From: Flavobacterium ranwuense
GTDB taxonomy: Bacteria > Bacteroidota > Bacteroidia > Flavobacteriales > Flavobacteriaceae
NCBI RefSeq assembly: GCF_004349315.1
Contig: NZ_SMLH01000002.1
Span: forward strand, 310,001-374,000
Direction of reading: 5' to 3'
Length of the DNA: 64,000 bases
A program made the translations under genes and the position numbers. Each line of letters starts with the position of its first letter. Position 1 is the first letter of the stretch. The notes below the pieces were generated by a model, which had not been told where the DNA came from, searched no databases, and saw only the letters and a program-made list of their open reading frames with translations. This document shows, one piece after another, positions 1-8,418 of this stretch.

Positions 1-173
1 GAACTAATGTCTTGACAGGAAGAGCTTTGGCCGATGATGTAATTGATGTGGAATTATTATTGATTTTTGGAGGATCAGCAGGTACTTCAAATCCTACTCT
101 TACTAAAGATAATGTAAATGCAAATGATAAAGCATTTGGAACAACTTTCCCTTACTTAGCTTCAGCTTGGTAG
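1..173 (+). CDS. DUF4331 family protein, C-terminal end (partial)
   Basis: The frame is open from the window edge to a TAG at 171-173 and gives the last 56 residues of a protein. The stretch GRALADDVIDVELLL, followed by a DANDK-like NANDKAFG and the end FPYLASAW, is what I know from the C-terminus of DUF4331 proteins. These are exported proteins of unknown function. A terminator follows, and the next genes (TPR lipoprotein, TonB-dependent receptor) read the same way, so the three probably form one functional locus. The start lies outside the window. Family call moderately sure; role unknown. Confidence 0.75.
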   Translation, partial: TNVLTGRALADDVIDVELLLIFGGSAGTSNPTLTKDNVNANDKAFGTTFPYLASAW

Positions 174-189
174 TATTTCTATAAAAAAA

Positions 190-227
190 GACAGAGTGTA
201 TGTAATAATCTTCGCTCTGTTTTTTTA
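190..227 (+). terminator. Terminator after the DUF4331 gene
   Basis: ACAGAG (191-196) pairs with CTCTGT (215-220) and is followed by a run of T at 220-226. It lies 17 bases after the DUF4331 stop and just before the CAAA tract. It should separate transcription of DUF4331 from the TPR gene unless read-through occurs. Confidence 0.6.
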
Positions 228-232
228 CAAAA

Positions 233-312
233 CAAACAAACAAACAAACAAACAAACAAACAAACAAACAAACAAACAAACAAACAAACAAACAAACAAA
301 CAAACAAACAAA
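233..312 (+). repeat. Tetranucleotide microsatellite (CAAA)20
   Basis: Twenty perfect CAAA units run from 233 to 312, with an imperfect unit on each side. The tract fills the space between the terminator at 190-227 and the ATG of the TPR lipoprotein at 324, so any promoter or leader of that gene must contain or abut it. Slippage would change spacing by 4 bases per unit. The complementary strand is open as a Cys-Leu-Phe-Val repeat, which is a by-product of the repeat and not a gene. Confidence 0.95.
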
Positions 313-323
313 ACAATTAGAGT

Positions 324-1619
324 ATGAAAGCTTTAAAAACAATATCATTTTTAGTTTTCACAATCCTATTCATTTTCGGTTGCGAGACTAAATCAGAACA
401 AATTACAAATACGGAAGACTACAATAAATATTTGACTTTAAAAGACAATAAATCAGTGACTTTTGCACATAAAGAAATTGACTTTTGGCAGAAAAAATTT
501 GATGAAGCTCCAAATCAAATCAGTTATTTAAGTCAATTAGCATCAAATTACAACATGCTTTTCGAATATACAGGCGATATTAAAAACCTATATAAAACAG
601 AAGAATTATTGACAAAATCAAACGAAGCGTATGATTACTCCAGAGTTTCTACTGTTCGATCTTTGGCAAGAAATTATATTTCACAACACCGTTTTAAAGA
701 AGCATTGGTGTTAGCTAATAAAGCATTAGCAATAGGCGAAGGAAAAAAAGAAACTCAAAAATTACTTTTCGACGTTCAAATGGAGTTGGGAAATTATCCC
801 GAAGCAGTTAAAAATCTGAATGCTATTAGAGACATGAATAGTTTTGATTATTTGATTCGCTTGGCAAAATGGAACGATCACAAAGGTGACTTGAATACTG
901 CAATAACTTTAATGGAAAAAGCAAGAGATATTGCTGAAAAAGACGACAATAAAGGACTTAAAATTTGGTCCTATTCTAACCTTGGGGATTTTTATGGTCA
1001 TGCCGGAAGAATTCAGGAATCGTATGACAGTTTTCTTAAAACATTAGCATTAGACCCTAATTATTCCTATGCTTTAAAAGGAATTGCTTGGATAGTTTTC
1101 TCCAAAGAAAGAAATACAAAGGAGGCAAATAGAATTATTGATGCTATAGCTGTAACCCATAATACGCCTGATTTTTATTTATTGAAATCTCAAATTGCTC
1201 AATTTGAAGGAAATAAAAACAAGGAGATAAAAAACAGAAACGCTTATTTTTCTATGATGAAAAATAATAATTATGGCGCGATGTACAACAAATACAATGC
1301 TTTGATTTATGCCGATGACAAAAAAACAGCTTCAAAAGCATTAGAAATTGCCAAAATTGAAGTGGAGCACAGACCTACAGCTGATTCCTATGATTTATTG
1401 GCTTGGGCATACTTAAATGTAGGCGAAAATAAAAAAGCATTGGAAGTTGCTCAGAACCATGTGGTTGGAAAATCCTTTGAACCAAAGGTACAATATCACT
1501 TGGCAATGATTTACAAATCGAATAATTTAGCGCTTAAAGCGAAACCTATTAAGGAAGAATTACTATCCAGTTTGTATGAATTAGGACCCAATTTTGACAA
1601 AAAGGTAAACCAATTGTAG
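324..1619 (+). CDS. TPR-repeat lipoprotein
   Basis: 431 residues. A hydrophobic signal ends in a lipobox with Cys20 (IFGC), so it is probably a lipoprotein facing the periplasm or surface. The rest is helical repeats of TPR type, for example around residues 215-260 (SNLGDFYGHAGR, ALDPNYSYALKGIAW) and near 345-390. Such proteins act as scaffolds; no enzyme motif is seen. It ends 3 bases before the TonB receptor ATG, so the two are one operon, probably with the upstream DUF4331 gene in function. The start ATG lies 11 bases after the CAAA tract and has no clear Shine-Dalgarno, which is usual in this phylum. Confidence 0.8.
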   Translation: MKALKTISFLVFTILFIFGCETKSEQITNTEDYNKYLTLKDNKSVTFAHKEIDFWQKKFDEAPNQISYLSQLASNYNMLFEYTGDIKNLYKTEELLTKSNEAYDYSRVSTVRSLARNYISQHRFKEALVLANKALAIGEGKKETQKLLFDVQMELGNYPEAVKNLNAIRDMNSFDYLIRLAKWNDHKGDLNTAITLMEKARDIAEKDDNKGLKIWSYSNLGDFYGHAGRIQESYDSFLKTLALDPNYSYALKGIAWIVFSKERNTKEANRIIDAIAVTHNTPDFYLLKSQIAQFEGNKNKEIKNRNAYFSMMKNNNYGAMYNKYNALIYADDKKTASKALEIAKIEVEHRPTADSYDLLAWAYLNVGENKKALEVAQNHVVGKSFEPKVQYHLAMIYKSNNLALKAKPIKEELLSSLYELGPNFDKKVNQL

Positions 1620-1622
1620 CGT

Positions 1623-3836
1623 ATGAAAAATATTATTTTAGTGATGATTACCCTTTTTGGGTTGTCTTCCTATGGCCAAATTCAAAAGGGAAAAGTGTTG
1701 GATAGTGATGGAAATCCTGTTGAAAACGCTTATTTAGTGAATATAAATTCTGAAAGTCATGCCCATACGAATGAATTCGGATTGTTTAGCTTGGATAAAA
1801 CAGTTTTGGGAGATGTGATCAAGATAACTGCTTTAGGATATAAAAAGTCAAATTTCACCATTGTTTCTTCAGATGATACAATTATTTTAGAAGATGATAT
1901 TTTTAGATTAAATGAGATCGTAATCCAACCGAAACTTTCGGCTATGAATGTAATTTCGAAGATAGATTTGCAAACGACTCCGGTAAATTCTTCGCAGGAA
2001 ATTCTTCGAAAAGTACCCGGATTATTCATCGGGCAACATGCCGGTGGAGGAAAAGCGGAGCAAATATTTCTTAGAGGTTTTGATATTGATCACGGAACAG
2101 ACATTGCTATTTCAGTAGATGGAATGCCAGTAAATATGGTTTCTCATGCACATGGTCAGGGGTATGCCGATTTGCATTTTGTAATTCCGGAAATAGTAGA
2201 AAAAATAGATTTTGGAAAAGGAACGTATTATGCCAACAAAGGGGATTTTGCAACGGCAGGATACGTTGCTTTTCAAACTAAAGATAAAATCGAAAAAAGT
2301 AGTATCGGTCTCGAGATAGGACAATTCAACACGATGAGAACAGTAGGATTGTTTAATCTTTTGGGCAACCAAAAAACACAAAGCGCCTATATTGCAACAG
2401 AATATATTCTAACGGATGGTCCATTTGATTCTCCCCAAAATTTTAATCGAATCAATCTGTTAGGTAAATATTCAGCTATTTTGAATGATAACAGTAAGTT
2501 TTCAATCTTGGCTTCTCGCTTTTCCAGCAAATGGGATGCTTCTGGACAAATTCCGCAACGTTTGATTGACAATGGAACGATTTCAAGATTTGGTTCTGTT
2601 GATGATACTGAAGGCGGAAATACGTCCCGAACGAACTTCAATGCGAGTTTGATCAAGCCAATTGATGAAAATACATTCTTGAAGGCCAATGCTTTTTATT
2701 CGAAATATCAATTTGAATTGTATTCTAATTTTACTTTCTTTTTGGAAGATCCAATAAACGGAGACCAAATTAAACAGAAAGAAAACAGGGACATTTACGG
2801 AATGAATGCGGAATTGAACAAGAAAACGAAATTAAATGATGTAGATGTTTTGTTACAATTTGGTGGAGGTTTTCGTGCGGATGCTACAAAAGACACGGAG
2901 CTTTCACACACTTTGAACAGAAGAACGGTTTTAGAAAATATAAAATTAGGAGATATTGATGAGTCTAATTTGTTTACCTATTTGAATTCTGAATTTACTT
3001 TTGGAAAACTAATGATTAATCCAGCCATTCGATTGGATTATTTCAAATTCAATTATCAAGATAAGTTGACTACGGATTACAAAACACAATCGGAATCCAA
3101 AGTCAAGTTTTCTCCAAAGCTGAATTTCATTTATTCGCAAAATAACAATTTGCAGTTTTTTATAAAATCAGGAATGGGTTTCCATTCGAATGATGCCCGA
3201 GTGGTGGTTCAAAACAGTGGAAAACAAATCTTACCAACCGCTATCGGAACCGATATTGGTACCATTTGGAAACCATTTCCAAAGTTGATCGTTAATTCAG
3301 CTTTATGGTATTTATTTTTGGAACAGGAGTTTGTTTATGTGGGAGATGCCGGAATTATTGAGCCAAGCGGAAAATCAAAACGTATGGGAGCTGAGTTCGG
3401 TTTGCGTTATCAGTTGAACGATTGGTTGTATTTTGATGCTGATGCCAATTATACGTACGCGAGAAGTATAGATGAACCAAAAGGTCAGGACTACATTCCG
3501 CTAGCACCGGACTTCACCACTACCGGAGGATTAAGTTTCCAAAAAGTGAATGGTTTTTCAGGAGGAATCCGGTATCGTTATTTAAAAAATCGTCCGGCAA
3601 ATGAAGATAATTCTATTGTTGCCAAAGGCTATTTTATTTCGGATTTGAATATTAATTATCAATATAAGAATGTGAATTTTGGAATTTCAGTAGAGAATAT
3701 TTTTGATACAGCATGGAATGAAACACAATTTGCAACAGAATCAAGGTTGCAAAATGAACCAGAGAGTGTAGAAGAGATTCATTTTACTCCCGGAACACCT
3801 TTTTTTATGAAAGGCAAAATTATCTATACCTTTTAA
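1623..3836 (+). CDS. TonB-dependent receptor with N-terminal carboxypeptidase-like domain
   Basis: 737 residues. Signal peptide at 1-19 (ends SSYGQ), a CarboxypepD_reg-like beta domain at about 20-100 (GKVLDSDGNPVENAYL), a plug at about 105-220 (LRKVPGLF, ISVDGMPVN) and a C-terminal 22-strand barrel ending in aromatic YTF. It should import a substrate over the outer membrane using TonB energy. The plug has a His-rich loop, VSHAHGQGYADLH, and the N-terminal domain has another (SESHAHT), which may suggest a metal or metal complex; that is inference. It is co-transcribed with the TPR lipoprotein just upstream and followed by a strong terminator. Confidence 0.85.
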   Translation: MKNIILVMITLFGLSSYGQIQKGKVLDSDGNPVENAYLVNINSESHAHTNEFGLFSLDKTVLGDVIKITALGYKKSNFTIVSSDDTIILEDDIFRLNEIVIQPKLSAMNVISKIDLQTTPVNSSQEILRKVPGLFIGQHAGGGKAEQIFLRGFDIDHGTDIAISVDGMPVNMVSHAHGQGYADLHFVIPEIVEKIDFGKGTYYANKGDFATAGYVAFQTKDKIEKSSIGLEIGQFNTMRTVGLFNLLGNQKTQSAYIATEYILTDGPFDSPQNFNRINLLGKYSAILNDNSKFSILASRFSSKWDASGQIPQRLIDNGTISRFGSVDDTEGGNTSRTNFNASLIKPIDENTFLKANAFYSKYQFELYSNFTFFLEDPINGDQIKQKENRDIYGMNAELNKKTKLNDVDVLLQFGGGFRADATKDTELSHTLNRRTVLENIKLGDIDESNLFTYLNSEFTFGKLMINPAIRLDYFKFNYQDKLTTDYKTQSESKVKFSPKLNFIYSQNNNLQFFIKSGMGFHSNDARVVVQNSGKQILPTAIGTDIGTIWKPFPKLIVNSALWYLFLEQEFVYVGDAGIIEPSGKSKRMGAEFGLRYQLNDWLYFDADANYTYARSIDEPKGQDYIPLAPDFTTTGGLSFQKVNGFSGGIRYRYLKNRPANEDNSIVAKGYFISDLNINYQYKNVNFGISVENIFDTAWNETQFATESRLQNEPESVEEIHFTPGTPFFMKGKIIYTF

Positions 3837-3867
3837 TACACATTGAAGATTTGTTGTTTATTTGTTT

Positions 3868-3912
3868 GGAAGTCTGACATTTTCATAATGTTAGACTTCT
3901 TTTTTTTTTTAA
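3868..3912 (+). terminator. Terminator after the TonB receptor gene
   Basis: GAAGTCTGAC (3869-3879 region) pairs with GTTAGACTTC (3890-3899), one G-T pair aside, and is followed by about 12 T. It ends the TPR-receptor operon 30 bases after the stop codon. Confidence 0.85.
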
Positions 3913-3978
3913 CTTGTGTTTAACCAAAATAAATTTTCAAAAGACAATTTATTACTTAATTTTATAAAAAAAATAATT

Positions 3979-4524
3979 ATGAAAAAAATAGTATTAGCCA
4001 GTTGTGCTATATTTCTTTTTAGCATTCAAAGCGAAGCTCAGACAAAGCAGAATATTTATCAGTACAAAGTAGAAGATTTATCAGGAAATAGTTTTGATTT
4101 TGCTTCTTTGAAAGGTAAAAAAATCATGATTGTGAATACTGCTTCAAAATGTGGCTTGACGCCACAATACAAAGATTTGGAAGCATTGTACAAAGAATAC
4201 AAAGACAAAGGATTGGTGATTGTTGGATTTCCAGCTAATAATTTTGCTTCACAAGAGCCAGGAACGAATGAAGAAATTGCTACTTTCTGCCAGCTGAATT
4301 ATGGAGTAACGTTTCCTATGATGGATAAAGTTTCTGTAAAAGGCGATGATATGGCTGCTATTTATCAGTTTTTGACTCAAAAATCTAAAAATGGACTACA
4401 AGATTCAACTGTGGAATGGAATTTTCAAAAATACCTAATCAACGAAAAAGGAGAATTAGAAAAAGTGATTTCTCCAAAAACGTTACCAACAGATGCTTCA
4501 ATTGTAAATTGGATTAAAGGATAA
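3979..4524 (+). CDS. Glutathione-peroxidase-like thiol peroxidase, exported
   Basis: 181 residues from ATG 3979, chosen over an upstream in-frame ATG at 3916 because it begins with a signal peptide (residues 1-21, ending SEAQ). It reduces hydroperoxides with a Cys instead of selenocysteine. Peroxidatic Cys58 lies in NTASKCGLTPQ and a likely resolving Cys104 in EIATFC, so it is probably thioredoxin-like-dependent. The Trp-Asn part of the active site is present (EWNF, 146-149). In the usual FPCNQF motif this protein has FPANNF (84-89), so the catalytic Gln is replaced by Asn and the Cys by Ala. Monocistronic, with terminators on both sides. Confidence 0.85.
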   Translation: MKKIVLASCAIFLFSIQSEAQTKQNIYQYKVEDLSGNSFDFASLKGKKIMIVNTASKCGLTPQYKDLEALYKEYKDKGLVIVGFPANNFASQEPGTNEEIATFCQLNYGVTFPMMDKVSVKGDDMAAIYQFLTQKSKNGLQDSTVEWNFQKYLINEKGELEKVISPKTLPTDASIVNWIKG

Positions 4525-4540
4525 TCAAGAAATAATAAAA

Positions 4541-4580
4541 TAAAAAAGCGATTTTCAATTTCCCGAAAATCGCTTTTTTA
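4541..4580. terminator. Bidirectional terminator
   Basis: AAAAAAGCGATTTTC pairs with GAAAATCGCTTTTTT around a short loop at 4558-4564, with A and T tracts on both sides. It lies between the convergent peroxidase and Dus genes and can serve both. Confidence 0.85.
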
Positions 4581-4598
4581 TTTTAAAACAGTTACAAA

Positions 4599-5549
4599 TT
4601 AAAACTTTTCATTTTTGAAGATTTCTGCAACAGCTGCTTCGTAATTTCGGATACTTTGCGCTTTTTTTATTTTTTTCAAAACCTTATGCGGATTAGAAAA
4701 TGTAGCCGAAAAGTATTCCCATAAATGGTACATTTTTAATAAAATATGTGTCGAACCAGAAAGGGATTCACTATAAATAGCATATAAAGTATCGTGAAAC
4801 GCACTGAACAGTTCCATTTTGTCTGCAGGATATTCAGAAGTATTGTTTTTTATCATACTTGGTAAAAATGGATCAGAAATTAATCCTCGGCCTATCATCC
4901 AATGGTCAATGGTAGGAAAACGTTCTTGCATTTCATGAAATTTAGCCAGTGAAGTGATATCCCCATTGTAATACAGTTTATGTATTGTGTTATCAATACA
5001 TTGCTGAAACGCATCTAGATTCACGCCACCTTTATAAAGTTGTTTCCCAATGCGTGCATGTATTGCAATATTCTTAATAGGGTAGGTATCTAAAATAGGC
5101 AAAACATCAAGAATTTCTTCACTGTTATCATAACCCAAACGCATTTTCATAGACACAATAATGTCAGATTCAGTGTGTGCTCTGTGAAGGATGTTGTTGA
5201 TTTTCTCTGGATTACTGATCAACCCGGAACCCATACCAGATTTGGTAACCATAGGATAAGGACATCCTAAATTCCAGTTTAATTCCTTATAACCCAATTC
5301 TCGAACATATTTAGCCACGAATAAAAATTCATCGGCATCGTTCGTTATAACTTGCGGAATTACCTCTAAACCAATATTGTTTTCAGGGAGCAGGTCTCTT
5401 TCGTATGACGGTTTGATAACCATTTTTCCGTTCAAGCGAATGTAAGGCGAGTAAAACGTGTCAATTCCTCCAAAAATTTTGTTTTGGGCATTTCTAAAAC
5501 GAAAGTCAGTAAATCCCTGTAAAGGTGATGAAAGTAAGGTATAGTCCAT
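4599..5549 (-). CDS. tRNA-dihydrouridine synthase family protein
   Basis: 316 residues, a TIM-barrel flavoenzyme that reduces uridine in tRNA to dihydrouridine. The SSPLQGFTD start, the catalytic Cys96 in NLGCPYP and the FMN/tRNA-binding HARIG (His164) followed by QLYKGG are typical of the Dus family. The closest type by motif is DusC/DusB-like, not decided here. Length is normal. Upstream on the minus strand a -7 box TATATTTG lies at 5566-5573, about 17 bases from the ATG, so the leader is very short. Confidence 0.85.
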   Translation of the reverse strand: MDYTLLSSPLQGFTDFRFRNAQNKIFGGIDTFYSPYIRLNGKMVIKPSYERDLLPENNIGLEVIPQVITNDADEFLFVAKYVRELGYKELNWNLGCPYPMVTKSGMGSGLISNPEKINNILHRAHTESDIIVSMKMRLGYDNSEEILDVLPILDTYPIKNIAIHARIGKQLYKGGVNLDAFQQCIDNTIHKLYYNGDITSLAKFHEMQERFPTIDHWMIGRGLISDPFLPSMIKNNTSEYPADKMELFSAFHDTLYAIYSESLSGSTHILLKMYHLWEYFSATFSNPHKVLKKIKKAQSIRNYEAAVAEIFKNEKF

Positions 5550-5565
5550 GAAATTTTTAGTTGTG

Positions 5566-5573
5566 CAAATATA
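5566..5573 (-). promoter_or_regulatory. -7 box of the Dus gene
   Basis: TATATTTG on the minus strand fits the Bacteroidota -7 consensus TAnnTTTG and lies just upstream of the ATG at 5549. No clear -33 TTG is seen at the usual distance. Confidence 0.5.
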
Positions 5574-5656
5574 CTATAAAGTCTCAGGTCTTAAAGTCAT
5601 AAAGTTTTTAAAGTCAAACATATTAGAAAATGAAGCAAATTGTGGTACAAATTGAT

Positions 5657-6154
5657 TTACTTTAAAATCAATTGCATAAAAACCGAACTGAGCCAACGAT
5701 CAAATTTATAGCCAGATTCTTTAATAACGCCAACTGTTTCAAAACCATATTTTTTATGAAAAGCGATACTGCCTTTGTTTTCGGAGTCAATAACGCCAAT
5801 CATAGTGTGATATCCTTGTTTTTTTGCCAATTGGATAAGTTCAGCCAATAATAATTTTCCAATACCTTTTCCTAAAAATTCTTCTGCAACATAAACAGAA
5901 TGTTCCACCGTAAAGCGGTAGCCTATTTTATGACGAAAAGAGCCATAAGTAGCGTATCCAATCGTTCCATTTTCAGTTTCAGCTACAATTACAGGTAAAT
6001 CATGAGCCAATTTTTCTTCAAACCACAATTTATGGGTTTCAAAATCACGTGGCTCATAATCATAAATCGAAGTACTGTGAAGTATTTGGTGATTGATGAT
6101 TTCCAATATTGTATCTAAATCGGTAAAAACAGCCGGTCTTATCTTGATTTCCAT
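5657..6154 (-). CDS. GNAT N-acetyltransferase, phosphinothricin-acetyltransferase type
   Basis: 165 residues from ATG 6154; an in-frame TTG lies 21 bases further upstream but the ATG start MEIKIRPAVFTDL fits the family. It transfers an acetyl group from acetyl-CoA to a small amine. Seen: the acetyl-CoA loop EFLGKGIGKLLL (Q/R-x-x-G-x-G/A pattern) and the end motif FHKKYGFETVG typical of the Pat/Bar and MnaT branch. The natural substrate is not known; amino acid analogues such as methionine sulfone are possible. Single gene, divergent from menD. Confidence 0.8.
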   Translation of the reverse strand: MEIKIRPAVFTDLDTILEIINHQILHSTSIYDYEPRDFETHKLWFEEKLAHDLPVIVAETENGTIGYATYGSFRHKIGYRFTVEHSVYVAEEFLGKGIGKLLLAELIQLAKKQGYHTMIGVIDSENKGSIAFHKKYGFETVGVIKESGYKFDRWLSSVFMQLILK

Positions 6155-6221
6155 ATAGAATCTATTTTCCTTCAAATTTAAGAAAACTATTTAAGATAAG
6201 AGAAAAACCTTTGCAACTTTG

Positions 6222-6229
6222 TATCTTTG
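6222..6229 (+). promoter_or_regulatory. -7 box of menD
   Basis: TATCTTTG matches TAnnTTTG exactly and lies 19 bases before the ATG at 6249. No convincing -33 box is visible at the expected distance. Confidence 0.55.
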
Positions 6230-6248
6230 TTCTTTTGAAACTAAAACA

Positions 6249-7910
6249 ATGATTTACCCCAAAATACCTTTAGCACAAAGCATTATTGAAATTTGTTTGG
6301 CCAAAGGAATCACCACCATAATTATTTCTCCGGGTTCTAGAAATGCACCGTTAACAATAGGTTTTGTGAGTAATCCTGACTTTCAATGTTACAGTATTGC
6401 TGACGAACGTGCAGCTGCTTTTTTTGCATTGGGAATTGCACAACAAACGAAACAGCCAGTGGCTTTGGTGTGTACTTCCGGTTCTGCTTTATTGAATTAT
6501 TATCCGGCTTTTGCGGAAGCATTTTACAGCCAGATTCCTTTGATAGTGATTTCGGCAGACAGACCGCAAAGCAAAATTGATATTGGTGACGGACAAACGA
6601 TTCGACAGGAAAATGTATTTGAAAACCATTCATTGTACAATGCTAATTTACACGAAGTGGCTTCGACCGAAAATGATTTAAAAATCAACGAAGCCATCAA
6701 TACGGCAATCACTCAAAAAGGTCCCGTTCACATCAATGCGCCTTTTGAAGAACCTTTGTATGAAACCGTTTCGGAACTTTCAGTAGAAGTGAATATCATC
6801 GCTTCCGCAAATGCTACTCAGACGATTTCCATTGAAGAAGTTTCGGAATTTGCAACGATTTGGAACAATTCTACTAAAAAAATGATTTTAGTTGGCGTGA
6901 ATGAACCCAATGCCATCAACGAAAAAATAATAGATGCTTTTGCCAAAGAGGAGTCAGTTGTAGTTTTGACCGAAACAACTTCTAACTTGCATCACGATAC
7001 TTTTATAAAAAATATAGATACGATAATTACGCCTTTCACAAACGACGATTTTGAGGATTTCCGTCCAGAAATTTTAGTTACTTTTGGCGGAATGGTCGTT
7101 TCGAAACGAATCAAGGCATTCTTAAGAAAATACAAACCAAAATACCATTGGCATATTGATTCTTTGAGAGCGTATGATACTTTTGGCGCTTTAACCAAAC
7201 ATTTTGAAGTAGATCCAAATATGTTTTTTGATACTTTCTTGCCACTTACAAATTCAATAGAAAGTAATTATTTTCAGCAATTGGATGCTGTAAAAGTGTT
7301 GCGAAAGCTAAAAAGTGATTGGTATCTTTCTAAAATTTCTTTTTCGGATTTTAAAGTTTTCGAAAAAGTGATTCACTGTTTGCCTACGAACAGTCAATTG
7401 CAAATCAGCAATAGTTCAGCAATCCGTTACGCGCAATTAATAGATATTGATCCTTCGATTGAAGTGTATTGCAATCGCGGTACCAGCGGAATCGACGGAA
7501 GTACTTCTACCGCAATTGGTGCGGCTGTTGCCAATGAAAAACAAACCATTTTCATAACGGGGGATGTTGGATTTTTGTACGACAGCAATGCGTTATGGAA
7601 TAATTACATTCCAAAAAACTTCAAGATTATTCTAATCAATAACGGTGGTGGAGGAATTTTTAGGATTTTACCCGGACATGAAGAAACTCCTGTTTTTAAT
7701 ACATTCTTTGAAACTTCTCATTGTTTGACAGCAGAGTATTTGGCTAAAATGTATGGATTTGAATATAGTATTGCGAGTGATGAAATGAGTTTAGAAACAA
7801 GTTTGACCGCTTTGTATGCTCAAAATGAAAAACCAAGTATTTTGGAGATTTTCACACCCACTTTAGAAAACAACAGCATTTTACTGCAATATTTTAAAGA
7901 ATTGGTCTAA
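6249..7910 (+). CDS. menD: 2-succinyl-5-enolpyruvyl-6-hydroxy-3-cyclohexene-1-carboxylate synthase
   Basis: 553 residues from ATG 6249, taken because an in-frame TTG at 6219 lies inside the promoter box. It is a thiamin-diphosphate enzyme that joins 2-oxoglutarate and isochorismate, the first committed step of menaquinone synthesis. Seen: SPGSRNAPL (27-35), the glutamate that activates the cofactor in DERAAAF (Glu53), CTSGSALLNYYPA, SADRP, and the ThDP/Mg region GTSGIDGS then ITGDVGFLYDSNAL. Length is normal. menB, menA and menC lie in the same direction further on; no isochorismate synthase (menF) or menE is in the window. Confidence 0.95.
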   Translation: MIYPKIPLAQSIIEICLAKGITTIIISPGSRNAPLTIGFVSNPDFQCYSIADERAAAFFALGIAQQTKQPVALVCTSGSALLNYYPAFAEAFYSQIPLIVISADRPQSKIDIGDGQTIRQENVFENHSLYNANLHEVASTENDLKINEAINTAITQKGPVHINAPFEEPLYETVSELSVEVNIIASANATQTISIEEVSEFATIWNNSTKKMILVGVNEPNAINEKIIDAFAKEESVVVLTETTSNLHHDTFIKNIDTIITPFTNDDFEDFRPEILVTFGGMVVSKRIKAFLRKYKPKYHWHIDSLRAYDTFGALTKHFEVDPNMFFDTFLPLTNSIESNYFQQLDAVKVLRKLKSDWYLSKISFSDFKVFEKVIHCLPTNSQLQISNSSAIRYAQLIDIDPSIEVYCNRGTSGIDGSTSTAIGAAVANEKQTIFITGDVGFLYDSNALWNNYIPKNFKIILINNGGGGIFRILPGHEETPVFNTFFETSHCLTAEYLAKMYGFEYSIASDEMSLETSLTALYAQNEKPSILEIFTPTLENNSILLQYFKELV

Positions 7911-7998
7911 TTATTTTCGGGTGTTCGTTAAAAGGCATGATTAAATGTTTAAATTTGAGAGTGTAAAAATCTATTAATCAAATATTAAACTTTTATTT

Positions 7999-8340
7999 AT
8001 GAGTGCAAGAGACGAATTAATTGTAAAGTATGCTGCCGATTTGAAAGACAAATGTGGTGTAAATCCAGACATGGATTTGTTGACAAAAGTAACTATTGGT
8101 TGTGGTCCGTCCATTTATAATGCGGATTCAGCGACTGTCGCCGGAAGCCAACAATCAGAATTGGATACGGTGAAAAACAACTTTCTAATCAAAAAATTAG
8201 AGCTAGTTGACGGAGCTCATTTAGATGCCGGAATAGAAGCTGTTATGGAAATATACGGCCGTTCCAATAAAAATAAATATAGAGCAGTGCTCTATTATTT
8301 ATTGGCTGTTCATTTCAAAAAAGAGAGTGTTTACAATTAA
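7999..8340 (+). CDS. DUF2853 family protein
   Basis: 113 residues, no signal peptide and no membrane segment, so cytoplasmic. The sequence MSARDELIVKYAADLK with the internal TIGCGPSIYNAD is what I know from DUF2853, a small all-helical family of unknown function common in Bacteroidota and Proteobacteria. It follows menD by 88 bases in the same direction and is closed by a strong terminator. Its frequent neighbourhood to men genes is context only. Confidence 0.8.
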   Translation: MSARDELIVKYAADLKDKCGVNPDMDLLTKVTIGCGPSIYNADSATVAGSQQSELDTVKNNFLIKKLELVDGAHLDAGIEAVMEIYGRSNKNKYRAVLYYLLAVHFKKESVYN

Positions 8341-8361
8341 TACTTAATTTGAGAATGTTAC

Positions 8362-8402
8362 CCATAAAAAAAGCGTTTGCCTCGGCAAACGCTTTTTTGT
8401 TT
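8362..8402. terminator. Bidirectional terminator
   Basis: AAAAAAAGCGTTTGC pairs with GCAAACGCTTTTTT around a CTCG-type loop near 8380. It separates the convergent DUF2853 and M28 peptidase genes. Confidence 0.85.
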
Positions 8403-8418
8403 ATTATTTGTCCTGGTT

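Noticed and set aside
103..348. Open frame on the minus strand with repeated Cys-Leu-Phe-Val
   Set aside because: It is only the translation of the (CAAA)20 tract; flanks show no family likeness and it overlaps a terminator.
3916..3978. Longer start of the glutathione-peroxidase-like protein
   Set aside because: The added 21 residues have no signal or family likeness, while ATG 3979 opens a proper signal peptide.
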